Assembly (NCBI GenBank): GCA_011037195.1
Contig: JAAEAF010006423.1
Span: 18,386 to 82,385, forward strand
Origin: Triatoma infestans
Lineage: Eukaryota > Arthropoda > Insecta > Hemiptera > Reduviidae
Direction of reading: 5' to 3'
Length of the DNA stretch: 64,000 nt
In this document: in pieces, positions 20,755-29,619 of the stretch
How positions within the stretch are numbered: position 1 is the first letter of the stretch
Layout: the number at the start of each line of letters is the position of its first letter
Notes under the pieces: generated by a model
The model's input: the letters and a program-made list of their open reading frames with translations, nothing else
What the model was told of the DNA's origin: nothing
The model's database searches: none
Program-made: the position numbers and the translations under genes

Positions 20755-21124
20755 GAAACTAAACAGAGAAATAGGGAAAAAACGACTAAAATTGAATCTT
20801 TGTGGTTGAATATCTCGGCAACGGTTTGAAATATTAAAGTGAAATTAATGACATTTTTCTTCAATTTTTTAATGTTTTTAATTCAGTAGTAAAAGGGGGG
20901 GGGGTCAAAAGGAAATCGCCACTTTCAACCACCGATTTAAGTTGTAAGGCGGCAACAAAATCAAAAAACATTAACACCATCGAAAAACTAGAGCGAAAAT
21001 ACTTCAACAAATGTTATGTTCACTTTTTTGATATCTTCCTTTGTTTATGAGTTATTTCAGAAGGGGCCCGTTTGAATGGGACACCCTGTATAAGGTAAAA
21101 TTCTACGGAAGAATCTAAATACTA

Positions 21125-21430
21125 ATTAAAATGCAACATTACCACAAAGTTAAAATTAATAAATTAATTTGGAAAATATAAGAAACAAAGTTAATTTCCA
21201 TTTACAAAGCACATGTAAAATAGAATAAAGTACTTTCATTGTAAACAGATAAATTGTCATGACGACAACTAATTTACCTGTATTATATATACATATATAC
21301 TTACATGTACAAGTACAAAATACATATAACTATTTAACATATACACAAACGTTCCTCCCCCCTTCCCCCCGGCAACCCTTTCTATTTTAACAATGCTAAC
21401 TATATCTCGCCTAAATTTATGTATAAAGGA
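21125..21430 (+). repeat. Segmental duplication, copy 1
   Basis: Direct repeat of 22619-22920 (AATTAAAATGCAAC ... CTATATCTCGCCTAAATTTATG) with many substitutions. The 60-codon minus frame inside it is not credible. Confidence 0.7.
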
Positions 21431-21975
21431 TATTTTATTAAGACAGTGCACACTAACCTAACTTCCGTTCATGAAATGATTAATAATTCACTATATACAA
21501 TGTTTCCTCCTCCCCTCCACTCACATTAATAAAACATACTACAATTTAACCATTTACTTAAACCAGTAACAACGGAAGTATCTTTTTGTCATGTTACACT
21601 CTGTTTCTACTAATATTATACCATATAATAATTATTATGTATGTAAATTTTACTTTGGTAAAGTCCTTTGTTCTTTGTTCCGAGCACATTGTGTAATAAA
21701 TTTTCTATTTATCAGATTAGTATTATCAATTCCTACATTTTCTATCCATTTTAATCGTCTTTTTTTTTCTTTCTTTTTTTTTGTGAACGTCTACTGATGC
21801 GAAGACTCTTAATGTTTAAAAAAAATTCAGAAATGAATAGGTTGATCTAGGATTGTGATCTTTATAGATTTTTAAAGCTTACGATCTGTGTACTGGTCAA
21901 GTGATGAAGCAGGGCAGGGGATAAGGTACTCACTACTAACTATGGAATATTGCTGCTGTGGAATACGAATGGATC
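21431..21975 (+). other. Unassigned sequence
   Basis: AT-rich with T/C tracts at 21760-21785. No gene or repeat recognised. Confidence 0.35.
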
Positions 21976-22410
21976 TGTAACAGTAACAGAGCAAACAGCA
22001 ACCAAAGAGAGCAAGAGAATCTCAACCACTCTCTCGGACTGGAGTGGGAGAAGCTGTATAAACATAGCGACGGCCAGTCCATAAAACACAGTTAAACACA
22101 GTGGCAATCAGTTCAGTACATCCAATCGCTAGGTGTCATTACTCTAAACACTCTACCTTAAACATTTATCCATTGTAAAGTCCAGACAGTCTGTGCCTCA
22201 TTATTAATATATCAATTAACCAGTGTTAACCAACTCTTCTTAACTCATCAGACAAAACCAATTCTCTCCACCTAACACATCCATTAAATGTAACAGCAAG
22301 AGAGCGAACAGCAATCAAAGAGAGCAAGAGAATCTCAACCACTCCCTCGGACTGGAGTGGTTGAGATTCTCTTGCTCTCTTTGGTTGCTGTTTGCTCTCT
22401 TGCTGTTACA
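21976..22410 (+). mobile_element. LTR element, family A, with 4-bp target duplication
   Basis: Begins TGTAACAG, has TATA-like CTGTATAAAC near 22050, and continues to CCATTAAA at 22288. It is followed by a 122-bp palindrome made from the same LTR head facing itself (22289-22410), ending CTGTTACA. The flanks GATC at 21972-21975 and 22411-22414 are identical, so the whole 435-bp unit looks like one insertion. Confidence 0.65.
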
Positions 22411-22618
22411 GATCTATAGACACAACTTTGATTCAGCTTTTGGGTAACAACTAGGCATTTTGATTGAAAGCTTAGCTTTATTTTTTCCATCTACGTGAGG
22501 TAACAGTACATTGTCCTAAAAAGACATTTTTAGTAAAAAAACATAACGCTCAGTTCTCTCCGAAACTCCCACAAATACGTATTTTTTTTTTCCTTTTTAG
22601 AAAATGTTCCAAACAAGC

Positions 22619-22920
22619 CCTAATTAAAATGCAACTACTTGCTACTTCAACACAAAGTTAAAATTAATAAATTGATTTGGTAAATTTAAGAAGGAAAGTT
22701 AATTTGCGGTTGCAAAAAGCACATTCATGTAAAGAATAAAGTAATTCATTGCAAACAGATTAATTGCCATGACTACAACTAATTTACCTATATTATATCC
22801 ATATATTATACTATACGTTCAAGTATAAAATACATTATTGTTCACATATCGTTCTCAAATGTTCCCTCCATCTTTTTTCTAACAATGCTAACCAACTATA
22901 TCTCGGCTAAATTTATGATA
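22619..22920 (+). repeat. Segmental duplication, copy 2
   Basis: Direct repeat of 21125-21430. Together with 20197-20606 versus 22079-22490 it shows that a stretch of at least 1.2 kb was duplicated and that the copies then diverged by insertion or deletion. Confidence 0.7.
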
Positions 22921-23191
22921 GGTTATTTAATTGTTTAGAGAGAATACAACGACTAAGAAACACTGTTATTGATATTTTAGAGAAATCGCAAAAAAATGGA
23001 AAACTCATACTATAGAGTCTCATTTCCTTAAAACGATATTCAAATTTGGTTATAATTAAACGCAATTAATTCTCCTCTGAGTTTACAGCTAGTGGAAACC
23101 TATGGCACTTTGATATAGCGATAAGCAGAGTGCCCGAAGTCTCCCATAGATCCAACAGAACAATACACAATCCCGAAATAATTTTTATTAT
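22921..23191 (+). other. Unassigned sequence
   Basis: No coding or repeat motif recognised. Confidence 0.3.
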
Positions 23192-23534
23192 CTTTTTTTT
23201 TTTTTTTTTTTTAATTTAAGGCGCGTCAACATATATGGTCATTGGCGCTCGGAGCTTTCTCAGCGCACTGCCGGCATCCCAACAGTTTCTCTCAATACAG
23301 ACAACACTTTCCATTACCGGACAGTGCACTTGATGACGGAGCTAGGTGGTGCGGCCCACCAGAACTAAAGTACAGTCAGCCTTCTCTACGATCTGGTAGT
23401 GGCGGCCAGCTTTTGTTGGCTTCCACGCGTCGCGTTGGTTTGGCATACAACCTAACCTGCCTCCTTGTGTGGCCAAGAGGGGGAGTGCCCGGGGCGGACT
23501 GGTATACCCGTATGGATAGAAACGGTCTTTAAAG
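23192..23534 (-). mobile_element. SINE-like element, body and poly(A) end
   Basis: On the minus strand it runs through CTGTCCGGTAATGGAAAGTG, TTGTCTGTATTGAGAGAAAC and GCCGGCAGTGCGCTGAGAAA to a 3' poly(A) (poly-T at 23192-23213). The same order of blocks occurs at 24985-25210 and 50105-50300. The short frames across it are chance. Confidence 0.55.
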
Positions 23535-23538
23535 AATC

Positions 23539-24029
23539 TGTAATGACATGTCAATGACTTTGGCGGTCACCGAACTACGAAGGTCGCACCAGGTCGCACA
23601 CTAGGACTGATGTCTTGGTGTGAGTGTGGCCACACTAATATATAAACTCGCCCCATTGGAAGAGGGGATAACTTTATCATATGCGACGAGAACATTATCA
23701 TATACGATCTGACGAGTAAGTTTTGAGATACGAGCAGCAGTTTACGCGTCCCTATACAGTATTATTCAAACTTATCATCTTTTAGTTGTGCACTTTAGTT
23801 CATTTATTTTAATCATTCTAATTTATTAGTTATTTATCTTCTATTTATTACTAAGTATTTTGTTGTTATTAGTTACCATTTCTAACGTTCAAATTATTGT
23901 TCAAATACAGTTTATTTTTATAAAATCTGTTTTAATAATTCGAGCACTAATTTACAAAATCTCTAACTAAATTCCACCCTCTTCAAGACATCTACTACGT
24001 CAGGAACCACAACAAACGGTTCCATTACA
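23539..24029 (+). mobile_element. Solo LTR, family C, with 4-bp target duplication
   Basis: 491 bp, starting TGTAATGACATG and ending TTCCATTACA, so the termini are inverse heptamers. It carries a TATA-like ATATATAAAC near 23640. The flanking AATC at 23535-23538 and 24030-24033 is a direct duplication. A second copy lies at 14505-14985. This is the clearest solo LTR in the window; it split a SINE-containing region. Confidence 0.75.
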
Positions 24030-24033
24030 AATC

Positions 24034-24206
24034 CTTAGTACCGAATGGGAATAAGAATGAGGAGAGAAGAATGACCATTACCGGGCAGGACAGTAAGCTG
24101 TAGAGGCTCCTAGGAAGAGAAAATCAGAGGGCAGCACAGCTGGACTTAAACCTATGACCTCCGCCTTACTAGTTCAGCACGCTACCACTGACCTAATCCC
24201 TTCCCA
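24034..24206 (-). mobile_element. tRNA-derived SINE head
   Basis: The minus strand has an A-box-like TTAGGTCAGTGGTAGCG and, about 35 bases on, a B-box-like ATAGGTTTAAGTCC, then CCTAGGAGCCTCTACAG as in the copy at 24985-25210. The B box is mutated from GGTTCGAATCC. Interrupted at its 3' side by the solo LTR. Confidence 0.6.
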
Positions 24207-24356
24207 CCCAAAAAATAATGTTTCTAGAATAAAGTTTAGAGAAAATATTGCGAGAAAAGCTGATGTGAATCTCGAGCACAACTCTCTTACAGCAGTCCCC
24301 CACCCTATTATATTGGCCAACTTTCTTCAAAGTTATAATGTTTATCTAGTATTTTA

Positions 24357-24475
24357 TCCGTTGTAGCATGCATATTTATATTGTTCCTGACCGGTTTCGG
24401 ATTTTCAGGCATCGTCACAGCAAATTCACCAAGTTCGTGTAGAGTATTCATTTTCAACGTAGTTTCTGTTACACT
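24357..24475 (-). ncRNA. Penelope terminus with hammerhead-like motif, second family
   Basis: Minus-strand copy of the 8787-8880 terminus: CCGAAACCGGTCAGGAACA with the palindromic ACCGGT intact at about 24389-24394. The core is changed (CTGTGACGA) and stem II is mismatched (GCCT against ATCC), so it is probably inactive. Confidence 0.5.
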
Positions 24476-24639
24476 TATTATGTTTACTAAATATTTTATT
24501 TCTTCAGTGTTTATCAATGGGAAAATCTAAAGTTAATTAAACGACTTTGTTAAGTAATTTGATAGCTCAAAATTGATATCTCTGTGTATGTTTGGTATAG
24601 AATACAAGTTTAACGAAACCTGATGGTGTTTTAAAGTAG

Positions 24640-24838
24640 AATCTCGAAGAAAACTCACGCGCATTGTTTTGAACCATTTTTTTCAAATAAGGAATTTCGC
24701 CAGTATATTAATTACTATTATTATACAGATTGTAGAATCGTACATAAACTTAAACAGCACTTTAGAGGAAATCTTAACCCCCAACCCTGCCCCAAAAACC
24801 ACCATTAACTGAATTTTACAAGAAAAATGAATCTACAG
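24640..24838 (+). repeat. R300 fragment
   Basis: Includes GCACTTTAGAGGAAATCTTAA and CCACCATTAACTGAATTTTAC, standard middle blocks. Truncated by the LINE that follows. Confidence 0.5.
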
Positions 24839-24839
24839 T

Positions 24840-25600
24840 CTATATACCAGTCTACCAGCCCCTTCTGTAGAGTATGTGAGACAGAGGAGGAAATTCTTCC
24901 ATAATCTTCTGACAGATTACTTGGATTATGAGGAAATTAGGTTCAGGGCCTTTAGTAGATTGTAGATTGTTGTAGGGGATTATTGCACTGCCACCTGAAA
25001 GATCTACTGGGCCTCCAGAGCCTTCTCCAATGCACAACCGGCCTCCAAGCAGCGTTCTCTAGCTACAGACAACACTATCTATCACCGGACAGTGGGTTGT
25101 AGAGGCTCCTAAGAAGAAAAAAATTAAGGGCAGCATGCTGGATTCGAACCCGGAGTCTCCGCGTTGCTAGTCCAGCGCGCTACCACTGAGCTAATCCCTT
25201 CCTTCTCCATTGGCTATCGCCACTTAACTAGGAACGGAGACCCTAGTTTGTGTATTGTGTCTGTCCTTGTCTGTAAAGTGTAGAATCTATGTAATCTAAG
25301 TGTATTGTGTACTGTTTTGAAGAAGTGCATGGAGCACTGAGCTGTGGTAACCCGTGGGGTCGCTATTCCCCAAGTAACTGCATACAACAGTTACCCTTGC
25401 CGGCCAGGGCTTAGGCTATTTCACTTTAAGATTATTGCCCAGTTTGTTCGGATCTCGGTTAGAAGCGGGTCTGGATTTTTTTATCCAAACCTGGTTTATT
25501 GTTTTTCTTTGGGCTAGTTATGTGAGCTTTGGATAGTATAGGGTTTGGTTCTTCCCTTCAAACGAATACAAATAATAAATGTTGATTTTTTTCCCATGGA
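24840..25600 (+). pseudogene. I/LOA-like LINE 3' end, interrupted by a SINE
   Basis: 24845-24965 encodes the cysteine motif region (CRVCETEEE, with a later stop), matching 33900-33960 of the large LINE. 25425-25590 matches its last coding part (FVRI-V-R-GSGF) and the ending GCTTTGGATAGTATAGGGTTTGG. Between them are a minus-strand SINE and about 200 bases of GC-richer sequence of unknown origin. The coding frame is destroyed. Confidence 0.65.
24985..25210 (-). mobile_element. tRNA-derived SINE, best preserved copy
   Basis: The minus strand carries A box TTAGCTCAGTGGTAGCGCG and B box CCGGGTTCGAATCCAG at tRNA-like spacing (about 35 bases), followed by a non-tRNA body (GGAGCCTCTACAACCC, GTGTTGTCTGTAGC, GGCCGGTTGTGCATTGGAG). 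The 5' half looks like a tRNA gene but the acceptor end does not close, so it is a SINE. It sits inside a LINE remnant. Confidence 0.75.
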
Positions 25601-25939
25601 GTTGTGGGTAACTGAGATAATTTTTAGGATATGAAGAATATTGGCCTGTGCATAGATGCTTTTAAGAAAAGTTAATAATATTTATATGAATTAAACTAAT
25701 TAAATGAATAATTATACGAATTATAAAAACATTATAAATATACCTAATAATAAAAATTCTGAGTTCGAAAAAAAAAAATGATAAATTTCATAATTCCAGT
25801 AAAATATCTCTGATATTATTTTTCTTTCTTTGACAATTACTCTGTTTGTCTTATGTTTTTTTATTTTTATGTATATTAATAAACACAAAAAATAATCCTA
25901 CGAAACCATATATTAATTAAATAATGTTTCTAATTACAG
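25601..25939 (+). other. Unassigned AT-rich end of intron 2
   Basis: Very AT-rich. Ends in a polypyrimidine-poor but clear TAATTACAG acceptor. Confidence 0.35.
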
Positions 25940-25988
25940 GCTGGTGCAAAACAATGTCCAAGCATGTACAAAGAAGTCTATTACAAAG
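25940..25988 (+). CDS. Internal exon of the small unknown host gene
   Basis: 49 bases between acceptor TAATTACAG and donor AAAG|GTACTA. In the phase left by the exon at 9304 it reads AGAKQCPSMYKEVYYK plus one base of a split codon. All sixteen codons are open. It contains the only cysteine of the predicted protein. The next intron is just 160 bases. Confidence 0.55.
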
Positions 25989-26148
25989 GTACTAATAACA
26001 TCAATAAAAAGTAATATTATTTTTTTGTAATTAATAATTTATTTAAATTCATTTCTTTATTAATAAAATATATATATATATATGTAATTTAATGCAATTC
26101 ACAAATAAGTTTTTATTTATATTTTATGTTAATGTTTAATTTTTACAG

Positions 26149-26210
26149 CTAACAACTGGAAGCTGCATTAACATTTGTAAATATAATAAAATTAAAACTA
26201 TTATAAAGAA
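26149..26210 (+). CDS. Last exon of the small unknown host gene
   Basis: It follows acceptor TTTTTACAG. The split codon gives Ala, then NNWKLH and a TAA stop at 26169-26171. A poly(A) signal AATAAA is at 26185-26190, 14 bases after the stop. That the phase runs correctly from 9304 through three exons to a stop followed by a poly(A) signal supports a real gene. The 3' end is approximate. Confidence 0.55.
26185..26190 (+). terminator. Poly(A) signal of the small host gene
   Basis: Canonical AATAAA just after the stop codon. A short 3' UTR would result. AT-rich context makes chance occurrence possible. Confidence 0.4.
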
Positions 26211-26300
26211 AAGTTCATAAAATATAAAATCGTCAATTCTCTTAAAAGCGAACATTATAACTGTTAGGACGGTACTGCGTTTGAAAAAAAAACAATGTTA

Positions 26301-26332
<32 letters not shown>

Positions 26333-26944
26333 TTTTAATGAAGATCTTTGCAAAATGTATTATGATGTAATTGCTTCATTTCTTTTGTACATTAAATATA
26401 AAAATTTAAAAAAAAAAAAAAAAATGTAAATATTGAAGAAGAGAATGTATTTAAATGAAAAGTTCTATATTTCTAATAATGAAAATACATAAATAAATGA
26501 AGTATTAAATTTATTTAGAACGCCCTCTGTAACTGATTGTACCAACAGTTTCTTTAATGACGATTTATTGTATTTTTTTATTTAACTATCAGTAAAAATA
26601 TAGCTTATTATCCTTTCAAATAATGAGTTGACAGAATAGTTCTTATACCAATAAATAAATTTAAAATAAAATTATTTATTAAGGAAGTTCCTCCTCATCC
26701 CTGGCCAAAAAAAAGTGCTAACTGGTCATCAGGTTTGACAGTATTGAATTATTGCTTAAGTTTAGTAATTTACGATTTTTTTTAACATTGATTTTTTTTT
26801 TTACAATCATATTCTAATGGGTCTATAACTCCAAATTTTGATTATGAAATGATAAATGCGCGTTGTAATTTTTGTAGGATTTGATTGTGATGAATGTTGT
26901 AAATGAAGAATAAAGTGAAATACGAAATGAAGTAAATCACTACT
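26211..26944 (+). other. Intergenic AT-rich DNA
   Basis: Low-complexity tracts, including (ATT)n at 26308-26335 and poly(A) at 26409-26425. No gene seen. Confidence 0.5.
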
Positions 26945-27415
26945 TATATTATATTTTATGATACTATGTGTGGAGAAAAGATATTTGGGGTGGGTAGAGT
27001 GACCGAGCAAAGAGTGATGATGGTCGGTAGCGTGATGAATGTAGAATGGGCATACTATATTTTATGATACTGTGTGAGGACAAAAGAATATATGGGATGG
27101 ATAGGGAGACTGAGCAAAGAGGGATGATGTAGTCGGTTGCGTTATGAATGTAGAATGTGTGCAATATGTTTTATGATACTGGGTGAGGAGAAAAAAGAAT
27201 ATAGGGAGGGTAGAGTGACTGAGCAAAGTGTGATGATGTCGTCGGTAGCGTGATGAATGTAGAATGGTGTATATTATAGTTTACGATACTGTGTGAAAAG
27301 AAAAGAGTATATGGGATGTGCAGAGTGACCGAGCGTAGAGTAAAGAGTGATGAAGAGTGATAATTGAAAAAGTGATGATGTCATCGGTAGCGTAATGAAA
27401 AATGAATGGTGATGG
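26945..27415 (+). repeat. Minisatellite, about 108-bp unit, four copies
   Basis: TTTTATGATACT recurs at 26954, 27060, 27169 and (TTTACGATACT) about 27279, spacing 106 to 110. Each unit also has GAGTGACCGAGCAAAG, GTGATGATG, GTCGGTAGCGTGATGAATG and TAGAATG. Units differ by about 10-20 percent. The minus-strand frames are chance. Confidence 0.85.
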
Positions 27416-27764
27416 CTGATGTCAGTTGCTTGAAAAAAGGGATGTGACTAGTTAGAACTTTTGCTGGTCCTAATGGTAGATTGCTAGTAGAAATTTGAAA
27501 CTAATTCGTAGTGAACTTAACAGAGAAGATAATACTTACTTAATTTGCGCTGTTAATGCAACTATTATTCCAGTTTTGTGTGGCAAATTTGATGTGGATT
27601 GGTTCCATTACATCATCTACACTCATCCACTTCCAATGATTCACATAGCTAGAACAAAAAAATTATATTTGGACAGATAGGAACATGCTGTTTTTTTTGC
27701 AGATGGTGAAAATGAATATAGAGTTTCTTAAGAAAATTATTTCCTTGTAAGGGGGAAAAATTGT
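27416..27764 (+). other. Unassigned sequence
   Basis: Contains a 61-codon frame (27495) without recognisable motif. No repeat assigned. Confidence 0.3.
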
Positions 27765-28140
27765 AATCGTGACAAATTCTTGGAAATTGTGCTTTCACTG
27801 GAAATATATTATTTTTGTTATTTTTTTTAAGTGTTTCCTGAGTTCGAAAATATGTTATCAGCAACTGATCTGAATGTTTGTATCATCAAAAACATCTTAG
27901 AAAACGAAAAAATTGCTTGGTTCTTCAACTTCATATTCTATTTAAGTATCCCACCTATCTGATAAGAAGCTTTTGATCAAACTCCATCAATCTGAAGGGC
28001 GACTTTACTGACTGGATTTTTCATATATTGCAATTTTCTCGAAATTGGCTCCATTGATTTTTCTTGAAACTTCGTATAATATCGAAACACATAAATACAA
28101 ATCACAAATGTTTGTAACATTTTTCTAGGAAATACTTAGT
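27765..28140 (-). repeat. R300 fragment, degraded
   Basis: Minus-strand motifs GTAATCGTGACAAATTC, TTTCACTGGAAATAT, TTTACTGACTGG and TTTCTTGAAACTTCGTATA follow R300 order. No intact ACCGGAAGT box. Confidence 0.5.
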
Positions 28141-28204
28141 ATGATTGCAAAAAAAATAAAAATCTGGTGCAACTAAAAACAAATTCCGATCAAACTTGTA
28201 ATGT

Positions 28205-28275
28205 TATTTTTTTTTTTTTTTAAGGCACTTAACTGCCAGGGATCATTATGCCTTAAGCGTTATGGTAACTATTTC
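28205..28275 (-). mobile_element. Possible SINE 3' end
   Basis: Poly(A) tail on the minus strand (poly-T 28208-28222) preceded by GGCAGTTAAGTGCCTT, similar in arrangement to the SINE-like end at 23192. Only about 60 bases recognisable. Confidence 0.35.
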
Positions 28276-28516
28276 ACACCAAATAAAAAGAAATATTATA
28301 GACATACAAAACAATATGAACAACAATTGTAATATAAAAAATAAGTCAACAACCATGAATATACCAATAAACAACAGAACCAACAAAATAACAGGGGAAT
28401 CCACACAAAATATCAAGCAACAAGTATCAACAAAACTCGAATCTTGGAATCAAATGCTATTAAATAAAGAGAGACTGCCTCTAGATATCTTGCGACACTG
28501 TTTCATTACTGAGTGA
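28262..28516 (+). CDS. Unknown 84-codon open frame
   Basis: Not recognised. The predicted product is rich in Asn, Ile, Lys and Thr with a polar low-complexity middle (NNMNNNCNIKNK), consistent with AT-rich DNA read in an open frame. It begins inside the probable SINE end and stops 78 bases before an R300 copy. It may be a transposon ORF1 remnant or chance; no neighbour gives it a role. Confidence 0.2.
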   Translation: MVTISHQIKRNIIDIQNNMNNNCNIKNKSTTMNIPINNRTNKITGESTQNIKQQVSTKLESWNQMLLNKERLPLDILRHCFITE

Positions 28517-28593
28517 TTTTCAGCTAGTGGCTCTTTTAGTGCCGTTGATGATATATTGTAGAATTCTCTAAGGTACCTATATTTTTACTTTCT

Positions 28594-29385
28594 CTTACTC
28601 CTAGTAAGAGTAAGTATTGTAATCGTGTCAATTTTCGATATCGAGTTTTCACCGGAAATATCCGTTTTGAGGTCCCCTGAATCCAAAAAAGTGGTTTTTA
28701 GCAAAGGGCTCCGACGATTTTCTTTAAACTTGGTGTATCAACCACACATACAAAGAGCAAAAACTTTTATTTCAAACAGTTTTCCGGGAAAATTCATTTA
28801 AGGGCACTTCTGGGGGGTGGGGTGGAGTTAGGTTTTTATCTTAACTGCTATTTCAGTTTATTAGACAATTCTGTCATCTAAATAATATTAATTAAAATTA
28901 AATATGTTGCTGAAATTCCGAGTTTGAGAAAAATCGGATAACCGGAAGTGCGTTTGTTTTAACATTTTAGTAAATGATATTTTTACTTTTTCGCGATTTT
29001 CTCAAAAATGGTCCCGAAGATTTTTTTGAAACTACACATATAAACTAAACATTCAAAGACCTATAACTTTTATACAAAACATTTCTCTGAGAAAATTCAT
29101 TTAAGGGCACTTTTAGGAGAGGGATTGGATTGCAGCTACCTCTAAAGTGGTATCATACTTGATTATACAACTCTATCATCCAAATGAAATTAATTAGAAA
29201 TAAATAGTTGGCCAAAATTCCGGGTGTGAAGAAAATCAGTAAACCGGAAGTGCGATTTTACTGAATAGTTTTTTTCAGTTTTCGACAAATTTCATTAAAT
29301 TTGGTACACAAACTATAAAATTTGTCAATTACAATTTTGAGAACTGGAGTAAGAGAAAGTTGTGTGAGTGTTTCACACCAGATTT
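28594..29385 (-). repeat. R300 element, complete copy
   Basis: On the plus strand it runs from ACTTTCTCTTACTCC (about 28597) to GGAGTAAGAGAAAGT followed by TGTGTGAGTGTTTCACACCA (about 29347-29382). ACCGGAAGTG occurs at 28941 and 29243, 302 bases apart. Same order of blocks as 6244-7204, opposite strand, one unit fewer. Confidence 0.75.
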
Positions 29386-29392
29386 TTTTACA

Positions 29393-29600
29393 TCAAATAA
29401 GAATATACTGAATCGTGAGCACAACATTACAGGAATCACAGAGAGGCGGTTGTTGGTGAGACATAGATAGCCGTGAGTAAGTCCGGCTATGGCCAAACCT
29501 AAGGCGAGTCAAAACTACCTCTTCCTGTGTAGTACTTCTTATAGAAGTATCCCAGGGGATTTTTTTTATTAAATGTTTAACTGACTTCAATAATAAATAG
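29393..29600 (-). pseudogene. LINE C-terminal fragment (I/jockey-type)
   Basis: The minus frame includes TTQEEVVLTRLRFGHSRTYS, MSHQQPPLCDSCNVVLTIQYIL, the block found after the RT (or RNase H) in many I- and jockey-type LINEs. Both ends are truncated, by R300 on one side and by a Penelope terminus on the other. Confidence 0.65.
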
Positions 29601-29619
29601 ATGGAAGAAGTTAAAATGT

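Larger units (their letters stand above)
18820..21092. mobile_element. Fold-back Tc1/mariner-type element with long inverted arms
   Basis: The ends are TATACACGATGTCCC (left) and GGGACACCCTGTATA (right), inverse of one another and bordered by TA, as in Tc1/mariner elements. The arms match over at least 500 bases. Both arms include transposase C-terminal sequence, on the minus strand at 19409-19660 and on the plus strand at 19640-20017, so the element is two half-copies joined tail to tail. The right arm is interrupted by a duplicated 148-bp block and an inserted LTR-containing segment (20197-20606). Confidence 0.75.
9430..25939 (+). other. Intron 2 of the small host gene (16.5 kb)
   Basis: Bounded by GTAAAT and a TTTCTAATTACAG acceptor. 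It holds at least ten transposon insertions listed separately. Its status as an intron is inferred from splice sites and reading phase. Confidence 0.5.

Noticed and set aside
24985..25210. A functional tRNA gene on the minus strand (A and B boxes present)
   Set aside because: The acceptor stem does not close and a non-tRNA body shared with other copies follows, so it is a SINE.
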